A stretch of 64,000 nt of DNA from JALYNX01 sp963746905 (GCA_963746905.1 CAVVCY010000003.1:372001-436000); one strand, 5' to 3'; positions 40,764-50,059 are shown, numbered from the stretch's first letter. A program made the numbers and translations. Notes: generated by a model not told the origin, from the letters alone.

Positions 40764-41282
40764 TCACATCTCCTCCAGGTGCCGGAGGAGCCCGAGAAGC
40801 CTCTGGTGCGCCCGATGTGACCTCGACTTGACCGTTCCCACAGGGATCCCGAGTCGGTCCGCGATCTCGGCGTGAGTGAACCCGTCGAAGTGGGAGAGTT
40901 TGACCACCTGGCGCTCCTCATCGGGAAGTTGATCGAGCGCTGCGCGGACTTCGAACACCTCCCAAACGGTCTCCAAACCCGGGGAAATCGTCACCGCGTC
41001 GACCTGATCACTTACGACACTGCGGGCCCGCTTGCGGTAGATGTCGATGGCGGTTCGCCGGGCAATCGCATAGATCCAGGGGCTGAAGCTTCGTTCGGCG
41101 TCATATGTGGAAGCCGCCCGCCATGCCTTGATGAAAGTCTGCTGGGTGGCGTCCGCGGCGAGACCGGCGTCGCGGAGAATGCTCATCGAAAGAGCGAACA
41201 CAGGACCACCGAAGCGGTCATAGACCGCCTTGACCGCCGACTCGTCCCCGATTCGGAACCGTTGCAGTACCTCAGGGTCCAC
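40764..41282 (-). CDS. ECF sigma factor (SigK-like)
   Basis: Sigma factor with region 2 (FALSMSILRDAGLAADATQQTFIKAW, FSPWIYAIARRTAIDIYRKR) and region 4 (LPDEERQVVKLSHFDGFTHAEIADRLGIPVGTVKSR). GTG at 41282 begins VDPEVLQRFRIGDESAV, where family similarity starts; the frame extends to a GTG at 41336, but that would leave only 21 bases to the divergent lipoprotein gene. Paired with the RskA-like gene downstream; the divergent lipoprotein gene is a likely target. Confidence 0.88.
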   Translation of the reverse strand: MDPEVLQRFRIGDESAVKAVYDRFGGPVFALSMSILRDAGLAADATQQTFIKAWRAASTYDAERSFSPWIYAIARRTAIDIYRKRARSVVSDQVDAVTISPGLETVWEVFEVRAALDQLPDEERQVVKLSHFDGFTHAEIADRLGIPVGTVKSRSHRAHQRLLGLLRHLEEM

Positions 41283-41357
41283 CTCGGAATTGTGCCAGGT
41301 CGCGAACCATGAGCCGCCCTGGTGCGTATTGGGCACACAACGATTTGGAGGAATCAG

Positions 41358-41852
41358 ATGAAACGACAGCTCTTCCCGCTCTTACTTGCCGGCGTCCTCA
41401 TCCTCGCCGCCTGTGGAGACAACGGTGGTGATGGGAATGGAGGGACCGATGCAGGCGGTGACAGCATGTCCACGGCCTCCACCGATCTCGGCACCGTCCT
41501 CGTCGATCCCGAAGGATTCACCGTCTACGTCTTCCTCAACGACACCAACGGTGAGAGCACCTGTTACGACTCGTGCGCTGCAACGTGGCCAGCGGTCCCC
41601 GGTGACACTGCGATCAGTTCTGATCTCGACAGCTCGTTGTTCGGCACCACGACCCGAACCGACGGAGCCGAGCAACTGACCGTGGCCGGCCAGCCCCTCT
41701 ACCGCTATGCACCGGATGCCAATCCAGGCGACACGGGCGGACAGGGAGTCGGCGATGTCTGGTTCGTGGTTGGAACGGACGGGGCCACGATCGGCGGACC
41801 CGAAGCGGCGGCGACAACCAGCGGCGGCAGGTACGGCTCAGGCGGCGACTGA
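41358..41852 (+). CDS. Secreted-repeat lipoprotein (COG4315/Lipoprotein_15)
   Basis: 164-residue lipoprotein with lipobox LAAC and a Gly/Asp-rich linker. Two family repeats: LGTVLVDPEGFTVYVFLNDT with CYDSCAATWPAV, and LTVAGQPLYRYAPDANPGDT with GVGDVWFVV. This is a protein type often controlled by ECF sigma factors and placed next to SigK-like pairs, as here. GGAGGA seven bases upstream fixes the ATG at 41358. Role unknown, possibly oxidative envelope defence. Ends with a strong terminator. Confidence 0.88.
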   Translation: MKRQLFPLLLAGVLILAACGDNGGDGNGGTDAGGDSMSTASTDLGTVLVDPEGFTVYVFLNDTNGESTCYDSCAATWPAVPGDTAISSDLDSSLFGTTTRTDGAEQLTVAGQPLYRYAPDANPGDTGGQGVGDVWFVVGTDGATIGGPEAAATTSGGRYGSGGD

Positions 41853-41866
41853 ACGCCAGGTCTGCC

Positions 41867-41912
41867 TGAAAGGGGCGTCTCCAGGACCACAGACCTGGGG
41901 ACGCCCCTTTCA
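41867..41912 (+). terminator. Strong terminator
   Basis: TGAAAGGGGCGTCTCCAGG pairs with CCTGGGGACGCCCCTTTCA around an 8-base loop (one mismatch), directly behind the lipoprotein gene. Confidence 0.9.
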
Positions 41913-41945
41913 ATGGGCCACCATGTTCGACGTAAGGTTGTCGAA

Positions 41946-42803
41946 ATGCCTCGCCTCCAGTACAAGAGTTTCGCGACGCCGGACGAGCTTCGAAATTTCC
42001 CCAACGGACAAGCCGAAGTCATCGGCCTCGACGAGTCATCCGTTGGCCGGGCCGTGTTCGAGCCCGGTTGGCGCTGGTCGACGGACATGTCCCCGATTGT
42101 GGGCACCGAAAGCTGCCAGTTGCGGCACTTCGGCTACCAGTTGACAGGGACCATGCGAGTCCTCTTGGACGATGGCCAGACCCTCGATATCCCGGCGGAG
42201 ACGGTCTTCGAGATCCCGCCCGGCCACGATGCATGGGTGGTTGGTGACGTCTCGGTGAAGATGGTTGAGTGGACCAGTCTGCGCACCTTCGGAGTGGCTG
42301 CCGAGGGGCAGATCGACGGTGTCCTGCTCACGGTCCTGTTCACCGACATCGTCGACTCCACGGCCACCTTGAAAACCATAGGAGACGCGGCGTGGCGCGA
42401 CCTCCTGTTGGTCCACAACACCCGTCTCCGTGAGGACCTGAACGCCTTTCGCGGGCGCGAGGTGAAGACGACAGGCGACGGCTTCATCGCGGTGTTCGAC
42501 AGCGCGAGTCGTGCAGTTCGATGCGCCAGCTCGATGACGCGTTCCGCGAGGGAGATAGGGCTCCCGATTCGTGCCGGTGTGCACACGGGTGACGTCGAGC
42601 TCTCCGGGACCGACGCCCGCGGTCTGGCAGTCCACACCGCAGCACGAGTGATGGGATTGGCCGAGGCCGATGAGGTGCTGGTGTCGACCACCACAGCCGC
42701 ACTCCTCGAGGGATCCGGGTTGATGCTGGAAGACGCCGGCACTCATGAGATGAAGGGCCTTGCTGGGGCCCGGCAGGTGCTCCGGCTCGTTCGATCGGCT
42801 TAA
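41946..42803 (+). CDS. Cupin domain fused to class III nucleotidyl cyclase
   Basis: 285 residues. Residues about 20-115 form a cupin (HFGYQLTGTMRVLLDDGQ, IPAETVFEIPPGHDAWVVGD); residues about 123-285 a class III adenylate/guanylate cyclase: LLTVLFTDIVDSTATL and VKTTGDGFIAVFD hold the metal aspartates, RAGVHTGDVELSG and GLAVHTAARVMGLA the dimer and transition-state region. The usual VN.AAR Asn is His, a change also seen in other mycobacterial-type cyclases. The cupin probably senses a small molecule or metal and tunes cAMP production. ATG at 41946 with TAAGG eight bases before it. Confidence 0.85.
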   Translation: MPRLQYKSFATPDELRNFPNGQAEVIGLDESSVGRAVFEPGWRWSTDMSPIVGTESCQLRHFGYQLTGTMRVLLDDGQTLDIPAETVFEIPPGHDAWVVGDVSVKMVEWTSLRTFGVAAEGQIDGVLLTVLFTDIVDSTATLKTIGDAAWRDLLLVHNTRLREDLNAFRGREVKTTGDGFIAVFDSASRAVRCASSMTRSAREIGLPIRAGVHTGDVELSGTDARGLAVHTAARVMGLAEADEVLVSTTTAALLEGSGLMLEDAGTHEMKGLAGARQVLRLVRSA

Positions 42804-42818
42804 GCCTCGACCACCGAT

Positions 42819-43469
42819 CTAGCGCACGCCGACGGGGTCGGAGTCTCTTCCGTTGACCTCGAGAACGAGTATCGCCCCGATTAGGAAGCAGACGGCGCCG
42901 ATGAAGGTCCCGGCGTTGACGATGGCGAGATTCAGCGGCTCACCAGTTGTCGGCAGAATCACTGCCCCCAGTGCGGACAGCCCAAAGGCGACGGACCCAG
43001 CGAGGTTCACCGCTCCCTCCCACCAAACCTTCCCTCGACTTCCCTGGCGGCCGACCTGCCGACTCGCCAGGCGAAACGCAATCACGCTGGATATGAGAAA
43101 GGCGATCGATCCAAAGAGATCGGGAGCCCAGATCAGACGGTTCTCCTGAGGCACGCTCAGATTGGCGAGAAGGGCGGCGAACGTGCTGATGTTGAAAAAG
43201 ATGGTTCCCAAGAGCTGGATGCCCGAGGCCACGCCGTCGGGGGTGAGGCCTTGGATCACGAACAGCCGCCGACCTTCACCGCCGGTGTTGATCGAGAGGT
43301 AGTACTGGATGTAACCCGCCGAGGTGAAGAACAACGATCCCACGAAGAAGGTCGTCGCCGCCGCCGATGCCCCGACATTGTTGAAATACAGAGGCAGGGC
43401 ACCGAGGGCGAAGCAGGTGGATCCGATGGCGAAGAGCCAGCCCATCGTCGACGTGAGCCGGCGAGTCAT
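42819..43469 (-). CDS. YrhK-like membrane protein
   Basis: 216 residues with about seven hydrophobic segments. The N-terminal part MGWLFAIGSTCFALGALPLYF and later WAPDLFGSIAFLISSVIAFRLA resemble repeated YrhK domains. Function unknown. ATG at 43469 lies four bases after the glutamate decarboxylase stop; the longer frame to 43535 overlaps that gene. Co-transcription with gad suggests an accessory or transport role, inferred only. Confidence 0.7.
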   Translation of the reverse strand: MTRRLTSTMGWLFAIGSTCFALGALPLYFNNVGASAAATTFFVGSLFFTSAGYIQYYLSINTGGEGRRLFVIQGLTPDGVASGIQLLGTIFFNISTFAALLANLSVPQENRLIWAPDLFGSIAFLISSVIAFRLASRQVGRQGSRGKVWWEGAVNLAGSVAFGLSALGAVILPTTGEPLNLAIVNAGTFIGAVCFLIGAILVLEVNGRDSDPVGVR

Positions 43470-43473
43470 CCGA

Positions 43474-44842
43474 TCAGTTGTGGCTGAAGCCGGGCGTGGT
43501 CGGCTCAGCAGTCGGGTGCTCGCGCAGGAATTCAACTGCCAACCCGATGTCCTTGACGAGATCGTTCGCCAGATCCCGGTTCAGACCCTCACGCACCACG
43601 ATCCGAAGCACTGCGATGTCGGTTGCATTCTCCGGCATCGTGTACGCAGGCACCTGCCACCCGTTCATCCGCAACCGCGCCGAGATATCGAACACGTTGA
43701 AAGGCTCATCGCCCACAAGTCGGAAGGAGACCACCGGGATGGCGCTGCCGTCACTTATCACCTCGAAGACCCCGAGTTGTGCGATGCCGGCGGCGATCTC
43801 CTGAGCCGTGTTGGACAGCACCTCCATGACCCGGGTGTAGCCGTCGCGACCGAGCCGCAGGAAGTTGTAGTACTGGCCAACTATTTGGTTGCCAGGTCTC
43901 GAAAAGTTGAGGGTGAAGGTGGGCATGTCGCCGCCCAGATAGTTCACATGGAACACGAGGTCTTCGGGAAGATCCGATGCCGATCTCCAGATGACGAACC
44001 CCACCCCCGGGATAGGTGAGCCCGTATTTATGCCCTGAGACGTTGATCGATTTCACCTGGGGCAATCGGAAGTCCCACATCAGGTTGGGATGGAGGAAGG
44101 GGGCAACAAAGCCACCACTGGCGGCATCGACATGGATCGCCACATCCCAACCGGTCTCCTCGTTCCGCGCCACCACCGCATCGTGGACTTCCTGGATCGG
44201 CTCGAACTCGCCGGTGAACGTTGTGCCCAGGATCGGCACCACTCCGATGGTTGACTCGTCGACGAGCTTCATCACCTCTTCGGGCGTGATCACGTACCGG
44301 CCTTCCTCCATCGGCACATAGCGAGGCTCGACATCCCAGTAGCGGCAGAACTTCTCCCACACCACCTGGACGTTGCTCCCCATCACCAGGTTCGGCTTGT
44401 CGATCGACTTGCCCTCCGCCTCGCGACGCTGGCGCCATTTCCACTTCATGGCGAGCCCGGCGAGCATCACCGCCTCGCTCGACCCGATCGTGGAGACACC
44501 GACGCTGTCTCCGTCTCCAGGGGCATTGAAGAGACGGGCGACCATGTTCACGCAGCGCTGCTCGATCTCGGCCGTCTTCGGGTACTCGTCCTTGTCGATC
44601 ATGTTCTTGTCGAACGCCTCGGCCATCAGCATTTCGGCCTCGGGCTCCATCCAGGTGGTAACGAAAGTCGCCAGATTCAAACGCGAGTTCCCATCGAGGA
44701 GCATGTCGTCGTGGATGTAGCGGTACGCCACCTCGGGCCTGGTGCCGTGCTCAGGAAGGGAATGGTGTGAGACCGGGTCGATGTCGAGGGCCCGGGTGTA
44801 GGGGGCGGAGACCGCGGTGTCGTCGTGGTTGATCTTGTGCAT
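43474..44842 (-). pseudogene. gadB: Glutamate decarboxylase, frameshifted
   Basis: PLP enzyme that turns glutamate into GABA with proton uptake. The N-terminal frame (44842 down to about 44005) runs through VDAASGGFVAPFLHP and the PLP lysine in INVSGHKYGLTYPG; the continuation VGFVIWRSASDLPEDLVFHVNYLGG is one frame over and ends at 43474. The break is one surplus G in a run (CCCCC on the plus strand at 44004-44008). Without it the protein would be about 455 residues, the family's normal size, and every other part looks intact. A homopolymer sequencing error is as likely as a real mutation. Confidence 0.9.
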
Positions 44843-44987
44843 GATGTGTCCTAAAGGTCGTGTCGACTTGTTGGCTCGAAGGCAGTCAGAAGTTCGAAGA
44901 GAGGATTCCCAGCCACGAAGGAGCCGTGGTCGACTCTATCCCGAACACTTATCCTGCCGATCCGGGAGCTCTCACTGGAGGTAGACA

Positions 44988-45368
44988 ATGGCCATCACTC
45001 TCGACCACACCATCGTTCCGTCCCACGACAAGGTGGAGGGGGCGCGATTCATTGCCCGGATCTTCGACCTGCCGTTCGCAGATACCGGTGGCTATTTCGC
45101 CCCGGTGAGAGTCAACGAACAGCTGACACTCGACTTCGCCTCTGCCGACGACGTCATCGAACTCCACTACGCCTTCCTGGTGAGTGAGGAGGACTTCGAC
45201 GCCATCTACGCCCGTATTCAGGTCGACGGGGTCAGCTTTGGCAGTGGGCCGAGTTCACCCGACGACGGGGCTATCAACCACAGAAGAAGCGGGCGCGGTC
45301 TCTACTTCTTCGGCGGCCCGGATCCTCATTTGTGGGAGATCATGACCCGCCCCGAAACCGGGTCCTGA
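44988..45368 (+). CDS. VOC (glyoxalase/bleomycin-resistance) family protein
   Basis: 126 residues with two beta-alpha-beta modules: ITLDHTIVPSHDKVEGARFIARIFDLPF opens the first, LYFFGGPDPHLWEIMTR ends the second with the metal-type Glu. GGAGG eight bases before the ATG. Metal-dependent enzyme or binding protein of unknown substrate. Convergent with the next gene. Confidence 0.85.
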   Translation: MAITLDHTIVPSHDKVEGARFIARIFDLPFADTGGYFAPVRVNEQLTLDFASADDVIELHYAFLVSEEDFDAIYARIQVDGVSFGSGPSSPDDGAINHRRSGRGLYFFGGPDPHLWEIMTRPETGS

Positions 45369-45371
45369 CCT

Positions 45372-45764
45372 TCATTCCTCCTGGCGAGAGGCTGCCACCT
45401 CGGCCTCCAGGGCGTCGAGATCGCCCGCTACCGGAGCGTGGGTCAGCACCTTCAGACCTTTGACCAGATTCGGATACTTCTCGGCTTGGCCAGGGCGCAG
45501 TACCACTCGGATCGGCACGTCACCGCGGAGGGACTCCTTGTACTGGGCGAGGATGGCTTGATGCTGGTCGCTGTCGAGATCCAGCTCGAACACGATCCCC
45601 TGGGCCCCTTCAGCTAGCTCGCATCCCTCACCCTTCAGGATGGGACACACTGTTCCGGGGGCGGGTCCCGGACAGACCATCACCCGGTGGCCCAATTGCT
45701 CGAGAAACTTCCGATCGGGGGGATCCGACCCTTCCGGGATATCGAAGAGGATGTAGTCGTCCAT
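45372..45764 (-). CDS. Conserved hypothetical protein
   Basis: 130 residues, probably cytoplasmic alpha/beta. FLEQLGHRVMVCPGPAPGTVCPILKGEGCELAEGAQGIVFEL has four cysteines and looks like a receiver or Rossmann-like half; IRVVLRPGQAEKYPNLVKGLKVLTHAPVAGDLDALEAEV follows. Not assigned. GGAGG six bases upstream supports ATG 45764; the frame to 45839 is rejected. Nothing between 45765 and 45924. Confidence 0.6.
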   Translation of the reverse strand: MDDYILFDIPEGSDPPDRKFLEQLGHRVMVCPGPAPGTVCPILKGEGCELAEGAQGIVFELDLDSDQHQAILAQYKESLRGDVPIRVVLRPGQAEKYPNLVKGLKVLTHAPVAGDLDALEAEVAASRQEE

Positions 45765-45924
45765 CTCGGCCTCCGTTCTCCTCGAGCATTGGCTGAAAGC
45801 GCCAGCGCCTGCCAGGGGAGAAAGGCCCTTCGTGGACACACCAGTTCCTGAGCCTCTCGGAACCGTGATTCAACGAGCCAGGTCCATGCTCAACATGAAG
45901 GATGGAAGGGAGACTGCTGAACCG

Positions 45925-46698
45925 CTATTGGACCTTCTGGGACAGCCGGTCCGCAGCCTGGCGCAATGTCTGGAGATGGACGCGTCGGTCCGACTCGGCC
46001 GCCTCCCGGTTGGCGACTGTGTTCAGCGCTCCCGAAGCAAGGCCTTCGACTTCAATCTCACTGGATGTGGCAAGGACGCGAAGGGCGTCGGATATGGCTG
46101 CAGCTTGTTGGGCAAGAGCCTGATCCGAGGCACTGGCAGCCAGCTGCTCGAAGGAAACAGACTGATCTCGGGCACTGGCGACACTCCGACGCATGGCTTC
46201 GTGGTCCGAGGGGTCAAGAGTCGCAGGTCGCCCCAGAGTTGCCTCGATGGCGGCAACGCCCAAGAGGGCAGAGCGGGCCCGTTCCTTCCAGGAGGCTTCG
46301 GCAGAGCGGGCTCGACCTCGCGCTGCCAGCGCCCCGATCAGAAGTGCGATGACCAGCCCGGCTAGGACGATCCACAACCACGGGGAGGTCTCACCTTCCT
46401 CGGGAGGCGCCGCCGCCTCGCTCGGTTCAGTCGAGTTCGGTGTCGTCGCCTCCGGCTCGGTTACTTCAGGCTCGGTCACTTCGGGCACGGTCTCCTCGGG
46501 TGTCGTCGCCTCCGGCTCAGTGACGTCGGGTGTGGTGACTTCGGGCAGGGTCACGTCGGGGGTGGTGACCTCAGGAAGGCTGATGTCGGGCAAACTGCCG
46601 CCGGGCGGCGGCTGCAACTCACATGCGCCGAGGAGTGCAATCAAGACCACGCAGCAGAGAAGCCTTCGAACCAGAATCCCCTCGCGGTTCCGGTTCAT
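45925..46698 (-). CDS. Lipoprotein with Pro-Glu-Val-Thr repeats and coiled-coil domain
   Basis: 257 residues: lipobox LLGAC (Cys26), then about 60 residues built from PEVTTPDVT-like pentapeptide repeats, a transmembrane helix (about 106-128), and a helical domain (RARSAEASWKERARSALLGVAAIEATL..., about 130-257). Both a lipid anchor and an inner helix are unusual together; the helical part should be in the cytoplasm. Function unknown. The repeat tract is the reason for the GTC/ACC periodicity in the DNA. Confidence 0.68.
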   Translation of the reverse strand: MNRNREGILVRRLLCCVVLIALLGACELQPPPGGSLPDISLPEVTTPDVTLPEVTTPDVTEPEATTPEETVPEVTEPEVTEPEATTPNSTEPSEAAAPPEEGETSPWLWIVLAGLVIALLIGALAARGRARSAEASWKERARSALLGVAAIEATLGRPATLDPSDHEAMRRSVASARDQSVSFEQLAASASDQALAQQAAAISDALRVLATSSEIEVEGLASGALNTVANREAAESDRRVHLQTLRQAADRLSQKVQ

Positions 46699-46779
46699 AT
46701 CTGGATCTCGGGTTCTTGACGTGAGGAGTTCATGCGGCGCAGAACTTACCCATCTCAGGGAATAGGTATTCAGCTGTTC

Positions 46780-48150
46780 CTAGCTCGAGGGGGCTCCAGC
46801 GGCTACACCGTATAGGTGCCAGGTGCCTGGCACCCCTTTGAGCTCGTACTCCGACCGGTCTACGAAGGCGATCTCGGAGCCGGCGAGCAGGTCCTTGACG
46901 GTGCTCGACACCATCACCTGCCCATCCCCGGCGTTGCCCATGATCCTGGCAGCGATGTGGACCGCCAGCCCGCCCAAATCGGCGCCCCGAACTTCGACCT
47001 CGCCGGTGTGTATGCCGGCCCGAATCTGAATCCCTAGCGAGGGCATGGCCTCGACCAGGGCGAGAGCACAACGCACTCCGGAAATGGGACGATCGAAGGT
47101 GGCGAAGAACCCGTCGCCCGTGGTGGATACCTCCCGACCGCCAAAGCGGCTCAGCTCGCTGCGGGTCAACTCGTGGTGACGGTCGAGCAGGTCATGCCAT
47201 TTGCGGTCACCGACCTCGGCGGCCTTGTCGGTCGATCCCACGATGTCGGTGAACAGAAGAGTGGTCAGGAGGCGATCCGGATCCGCCCCGGAGCGGGAGC
47301 CGGTGAGGAACTCCTCCACCTCATCCAGTAGCAAATCCACCCCCTCGGAGAAAGCGACATGGTCGGTCCCAGGCAGCTCCACGAACTTCGCCCCCACGAT
47401 CGAATCAGCTGCGTCACGCGATTGCTCTACGGGCACGATCAGATTGCCAGTGCGGTTCAACACCAGAGTCGGGCACCGGATCGCCGGCAAGAGGTCGGTG
47501 ATGTCGGCCTCCATGGTCTGCCTGTAGAAATGTCCATAGACTCCGGGGCGTATCGACAAGCGTTGAAGGCGAGCCAGGCCGCGGTCGAATTCGACGTCGC
47601 CGATCCGGCTCGGAGCCAGGAACTCCACGCCGCTGTCGTCATCCAAAGCGCTGGCTTCGATCAGAGCTATCACCTCGTCAATCGAGTCCAGGGGCAGGTC
47701 GGGGGCCAGAACCGGGTGAGGGGTGAATGCGTGCAAGACAAGTGACCCGCACAGCTCCGGGTACTCGACGGCGAGCATGACGGCAATGAAGTTCCCGTCA
47801 TTGAGGCCGATCACAGCGGCCCTCTCTGATCCCACCGCCCGCAAGACTGCCACCGCATCGTTCACCTGGGTGTGCAGGTCAGGAAGTTCGTCGAGAGACA
47901 CTGGATCGGATAGTCCGGTGCCGCGGTGATCGAAGTGGATCAAGCGCCCAAAGGAGGCGAGACGTCTCAGGAATCGGGCCAAGTCGGGGAAGTCCCAGAC
48001 CGCCTCGACGTGGTGGGCCCAGGTATCGATGAGGAGTAGGTCGAGGTCGCCGTCGCCGACGACCTGATATGCGATGTGGACATCTCCGCTGGTCGCATAT
48101 TTGGTCCGCCCATGCTCTTCCACGCAGCCGATCGTAATTGGCGGTGTCAT
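46780..48150 (-). CDS. Alpha/beta hydrolase-class III cyclase fusion (Rv1900c/LipJ-like)
   Basis: 456 residues. N-terminal alpha/beta hydrolase fold (about 15-290): HIAYQVVGDGDLDLLLI, FDHRGTGLSDP, VIGLNDGNFIAVML, PGTDHVAFSEG. The nucleophile elbow, normally GxSxG, reads GLNDG, so the hydrolase part is probably catalytically dead and acts as a sensor. C-terminal cyclase domain (about 295-450): LLFTDIVGSTDKAAEVG and VSTTGDGFFATFD with metal aspartates, IRAGIHTGEVEV, GLAVHIAARIMG. Domain order is that of Mycobacterium Rv1900c. ATG at 48150 with GGAAG upstream; longer frame to 48366 is not supported. Confidence 0.87.
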   Translation of the reverse strand: MTPPITIGCVEEHGRTKYATSGDVHIAYQVVGDGDLDLLLIDTWAHHVEAVWDFPDLARFLRRLASFGRLIHFDHRGTGLSDPVSLDELPDLHTQVNDAVAVLRAVGSERAAVIGLNDGNFIAVMLAVEYPELCGSLVLHAFTPHPVLAPDLPLDSIDEVIALIEASALDDDSGVEFLAPSRIGDVEFDRGLARLQRLSIRPGVYGHFYRQTMEADITDLLPAIRCPTLVLNRTGNLIVPVEQSRDAADSIVGAKFVELPGTDHVAFSEGVDLLLDEVEEFLTGSRSGADPDRLLTTLLFTDIVGSTDKAAEVGDRKWHDLLDRHHELTRSELSRFGGREVSTTGDGFFATFDRPISGVRCALALVEAMPSLGIQIRAGIHTGEVEVRGADLGGLAVHIAARIMGNAGDGQVMVSSTVKDLLAGSEIAFVDRSEYELKGVPGTWHLYGVAAGAPSS

Positions 48151-48266
48151 GCTGCTTCCGGGACAAGCCCAGGTCCGCCCCATTGCCGTGTCTTTCATGG
48201 CCAGGCGATTGCTGGGTGGCGAAAGCTTCTCGAAGCGCAGCGAATCCTCCGTTGTAGATTCTGGTT

Positions 48267-49289
48267 GTGGCCGATGCGCATTTTCGGTTAGGGCAGATCG
48301 CCTCCCCAACGCCGACGGCCCTGGACGATCCAAGGGCCGGTCGAGCCCGACCTCCTTCGCTGACACCCTGGGTTTGGGCTCTGGTCTTGATCGTCATTTT
48401 CGGTCGCGGATCCTTACGATTCTCCTTCGGACCGGCGCTCGAGAACTGGTCCACCATTTTCCTCTCCATTTCATTGCAGGCCCTCCCGTTTCTGGTGCTC
48501 GGCGTTGTCATCTCGGCAGGGGTTGGGGTCATGGTCCCGGCAGAGTGGTTCATGAGGGCGCTTCCCAGCTCCCAATACTTGGCGGTCCCGGTTGCGGGCG
48601 CTGCCGGAGTGATGCTTCCGGGTTGTGAATGCAGTTCGGTGCCGATCGCAGGAAGGTTGATGTCGAAAGGTGTCCCAGCCGCGGCGGCGTTGACTTTCCT
48701 TTTGGCCGCGCCCGCCATCAATCCGGTAGTCCTCGTCTCCACCGCGATCGCGTTTCCAGGTCAACCGGAGATGGTCATCGGTCGGTTTCTCGCATCATTC
48801 GTCACCGCCGTGGTGGTCGGCTTTGTCTGGGCTCGATTCGCCGGCAGGGACTGGATCGAGGAACGCCTGCGCCTATCAGCGGCCAAATCACACGGCCACG
48901 CCTTCGTGGATACTGCCCTCACCGACTTGTCGCAGGCGGGCGGTTTCCTGGTCCTAGGAGCCGCCCTTGTCGCGACCATGCACACCATCGTGCCCCAGTC
49001 GGTCACGGACAGCTTCGCTGGCGACGGGTTACTTGCGGTGTTGTCTCTAGCCGCGTTGGCCGTCCTGCTCTCGATCTGCTCGGAAGCAGACGCCTTCGTG
49101 GCTGCTGGGCTCACCCAATTCTCACTTACCGCTCGACTCGCCTTCCTGGTTGTCGGGCCGATGGTCGACCTCAAACTGATAGCGCTCCAGACGGGCGCAT
49201 TCGGCCGACGTTTCTCCGTTAGATTCGCGCCACTGACCTTTACCATCGCCGTGCTTATCAGCCTTGTCGTCGGAACGGCCTTGCTGTGA
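48267..49289 (+). CDS. DUF318/YraQ-type permease
   Basis: 340 residues with about eight to ten helices. The repeated half-motif GVMLPGCECSSVPIAGRLMSKGVP AAAALTFLLAAPAINPVVL is the hallmark of this permease family (YcgR/ArsP-like), and LSICSEADAFVAAGLTQF is the second. Partner of the TIGR03943 gene, whose ATG overlaps its stop. In Firmicutes and Actinobacteria such pairs are linked to zinc homeostasis. GTG start at 48267. Transported ligand unknown. Confidence 0.85.
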   Translation: MADAHFRLGQIASPTPTALDDPRAGRARPPSLTPWVWALVLIVIFGRGSLRFSFGPALENWSTIFLSISLQALPFLVLGVVISAGVGVMVPAEWFMRALPSSQYLAVPVAGAAGVMLPGCECSSVPIAGRLMSKGVPAAAALTFLLAAPAINPVVLVSTAIAFPGQPEMVIGRFLASFVTAVVVGFVWARFAGRDWIEERLRLSAAKSHGHAFVDTALTDLSQAGGFLVLGAALVATMHTIVPQSVTDSFAGDGLLAVLSLAALAVLLSICSEADAFVAAGLTQFSLTARLAFLVVGPMVDLKLIALQTGAFGRRFSVRFAPLTFTIAVLISLVVGTALL

Positions 49290-50053
49290 GACGGGATGAC
49301 TCCGCCGCGGTGATCACCGTCCTTGGGCTGACGGCGGTCGGCATTGGTTTGAGTGACGTGCTGGTTCGTTACCTCCGACCAACCATGGCCCGATGGCTAG
49401 TGATCTCGGGAGCTGTCATGGTCGTCCTGGGCGTCACCTACTTGGGGAGGCGCTGGCTCGCATCCCGCTCAGATCCGGGTGTCGCCGACGCCGAAGAAGC
49501 GCCCCACCGCCTGAGTCGCGTCGGCTGGTTGTTGATCTTGCCCGCGCTGGTTGCGATCGTTGTCGACCCCGGCGCTTTGGGCAGCTACGCCGTCAGCCAA
49601 CAAGCAACATTGCAGGAGCCTGCCGCCGGAGACTTCGACCTAGCGGCCCATCTCCGGTCCGGCTCGTTCGCAGGCCAAGCCGTGGACATATCGGTTCTCC
49701 AACTTTGGCGTGCAGTGGACGACGACGAGGACACTGCCCTATTGGCTAAGACTCCGCTCAGCCTCGTCGGCTTCGTCGTCCATGACGACGACGTGAAAGA
49801 TGGGTTCCTGCTGGCTCGAATGGTCATGGCATGTTGTGCGGGTGACGCGCTCGCCGTCACCGTCGAGGTCCGAGGAGAATCGATTCCCGACCTCGCCGAC
49901 GACACGTGGGTTCGCGCCGAGGTCACCCTCGACACCGCAGCCACCGACGCGATCACCGAGACCTCTGACACCACTTCGCTCGCAGCCGTTGTCGATCTTG
50001 TCGGCCTCGAAGAGATCGACTTTCCTGCCGAGCCCTACCTCTACCCCTGGTAA
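49286..50053 (+). CDS. TIGR03943/YcgQ family membrane protein
   Basis: 255 residues: four N-terminal helices (about 8-28, 34-54, 78-98) and a soluble C-terminal domain with LVGFVVHDDDVKDGFLLARMVMACCAGDALAVTVEV and a closing EPYLYPW, the TIGR03943 pattern. Overlaps the permease stop by four bases. Works with the permease; zinc link comes from known neighbourhoods and from the ZnuA fragment directly behind it. Confidence 0.85.
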   Translation: MRRDDSAAVITVLGLTAVGIGLSDVLVRYLRPTMARWLVISGAVMVVLGVTYLGRRWLASRSDPGVADAEEAPHRLSRVGWLLILPALVAIVVDPGALGSYAVSQQATLQEPAAGDFDLAAHLRSGSFAGQAVDISVLQLWRAVDDDEDTALLAKTPLSLVGFVVHDDDVKDGFLLARMVMACCAGDALAVTVEVRGESIPDLADDTWVRAEVTLDTAATDAITETSDTTSLAAVVDLVGLEEIDFPAEPYLYPW

Positions 50054-50059
50054 CCCACA

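Noticed and set aside
46430..46590. Periodic GTC/ACC repeats as a DNA element
   Set aside because: They encode the in-frame PEVTT/PDVT tract of a lipoprotein and have no other structure.
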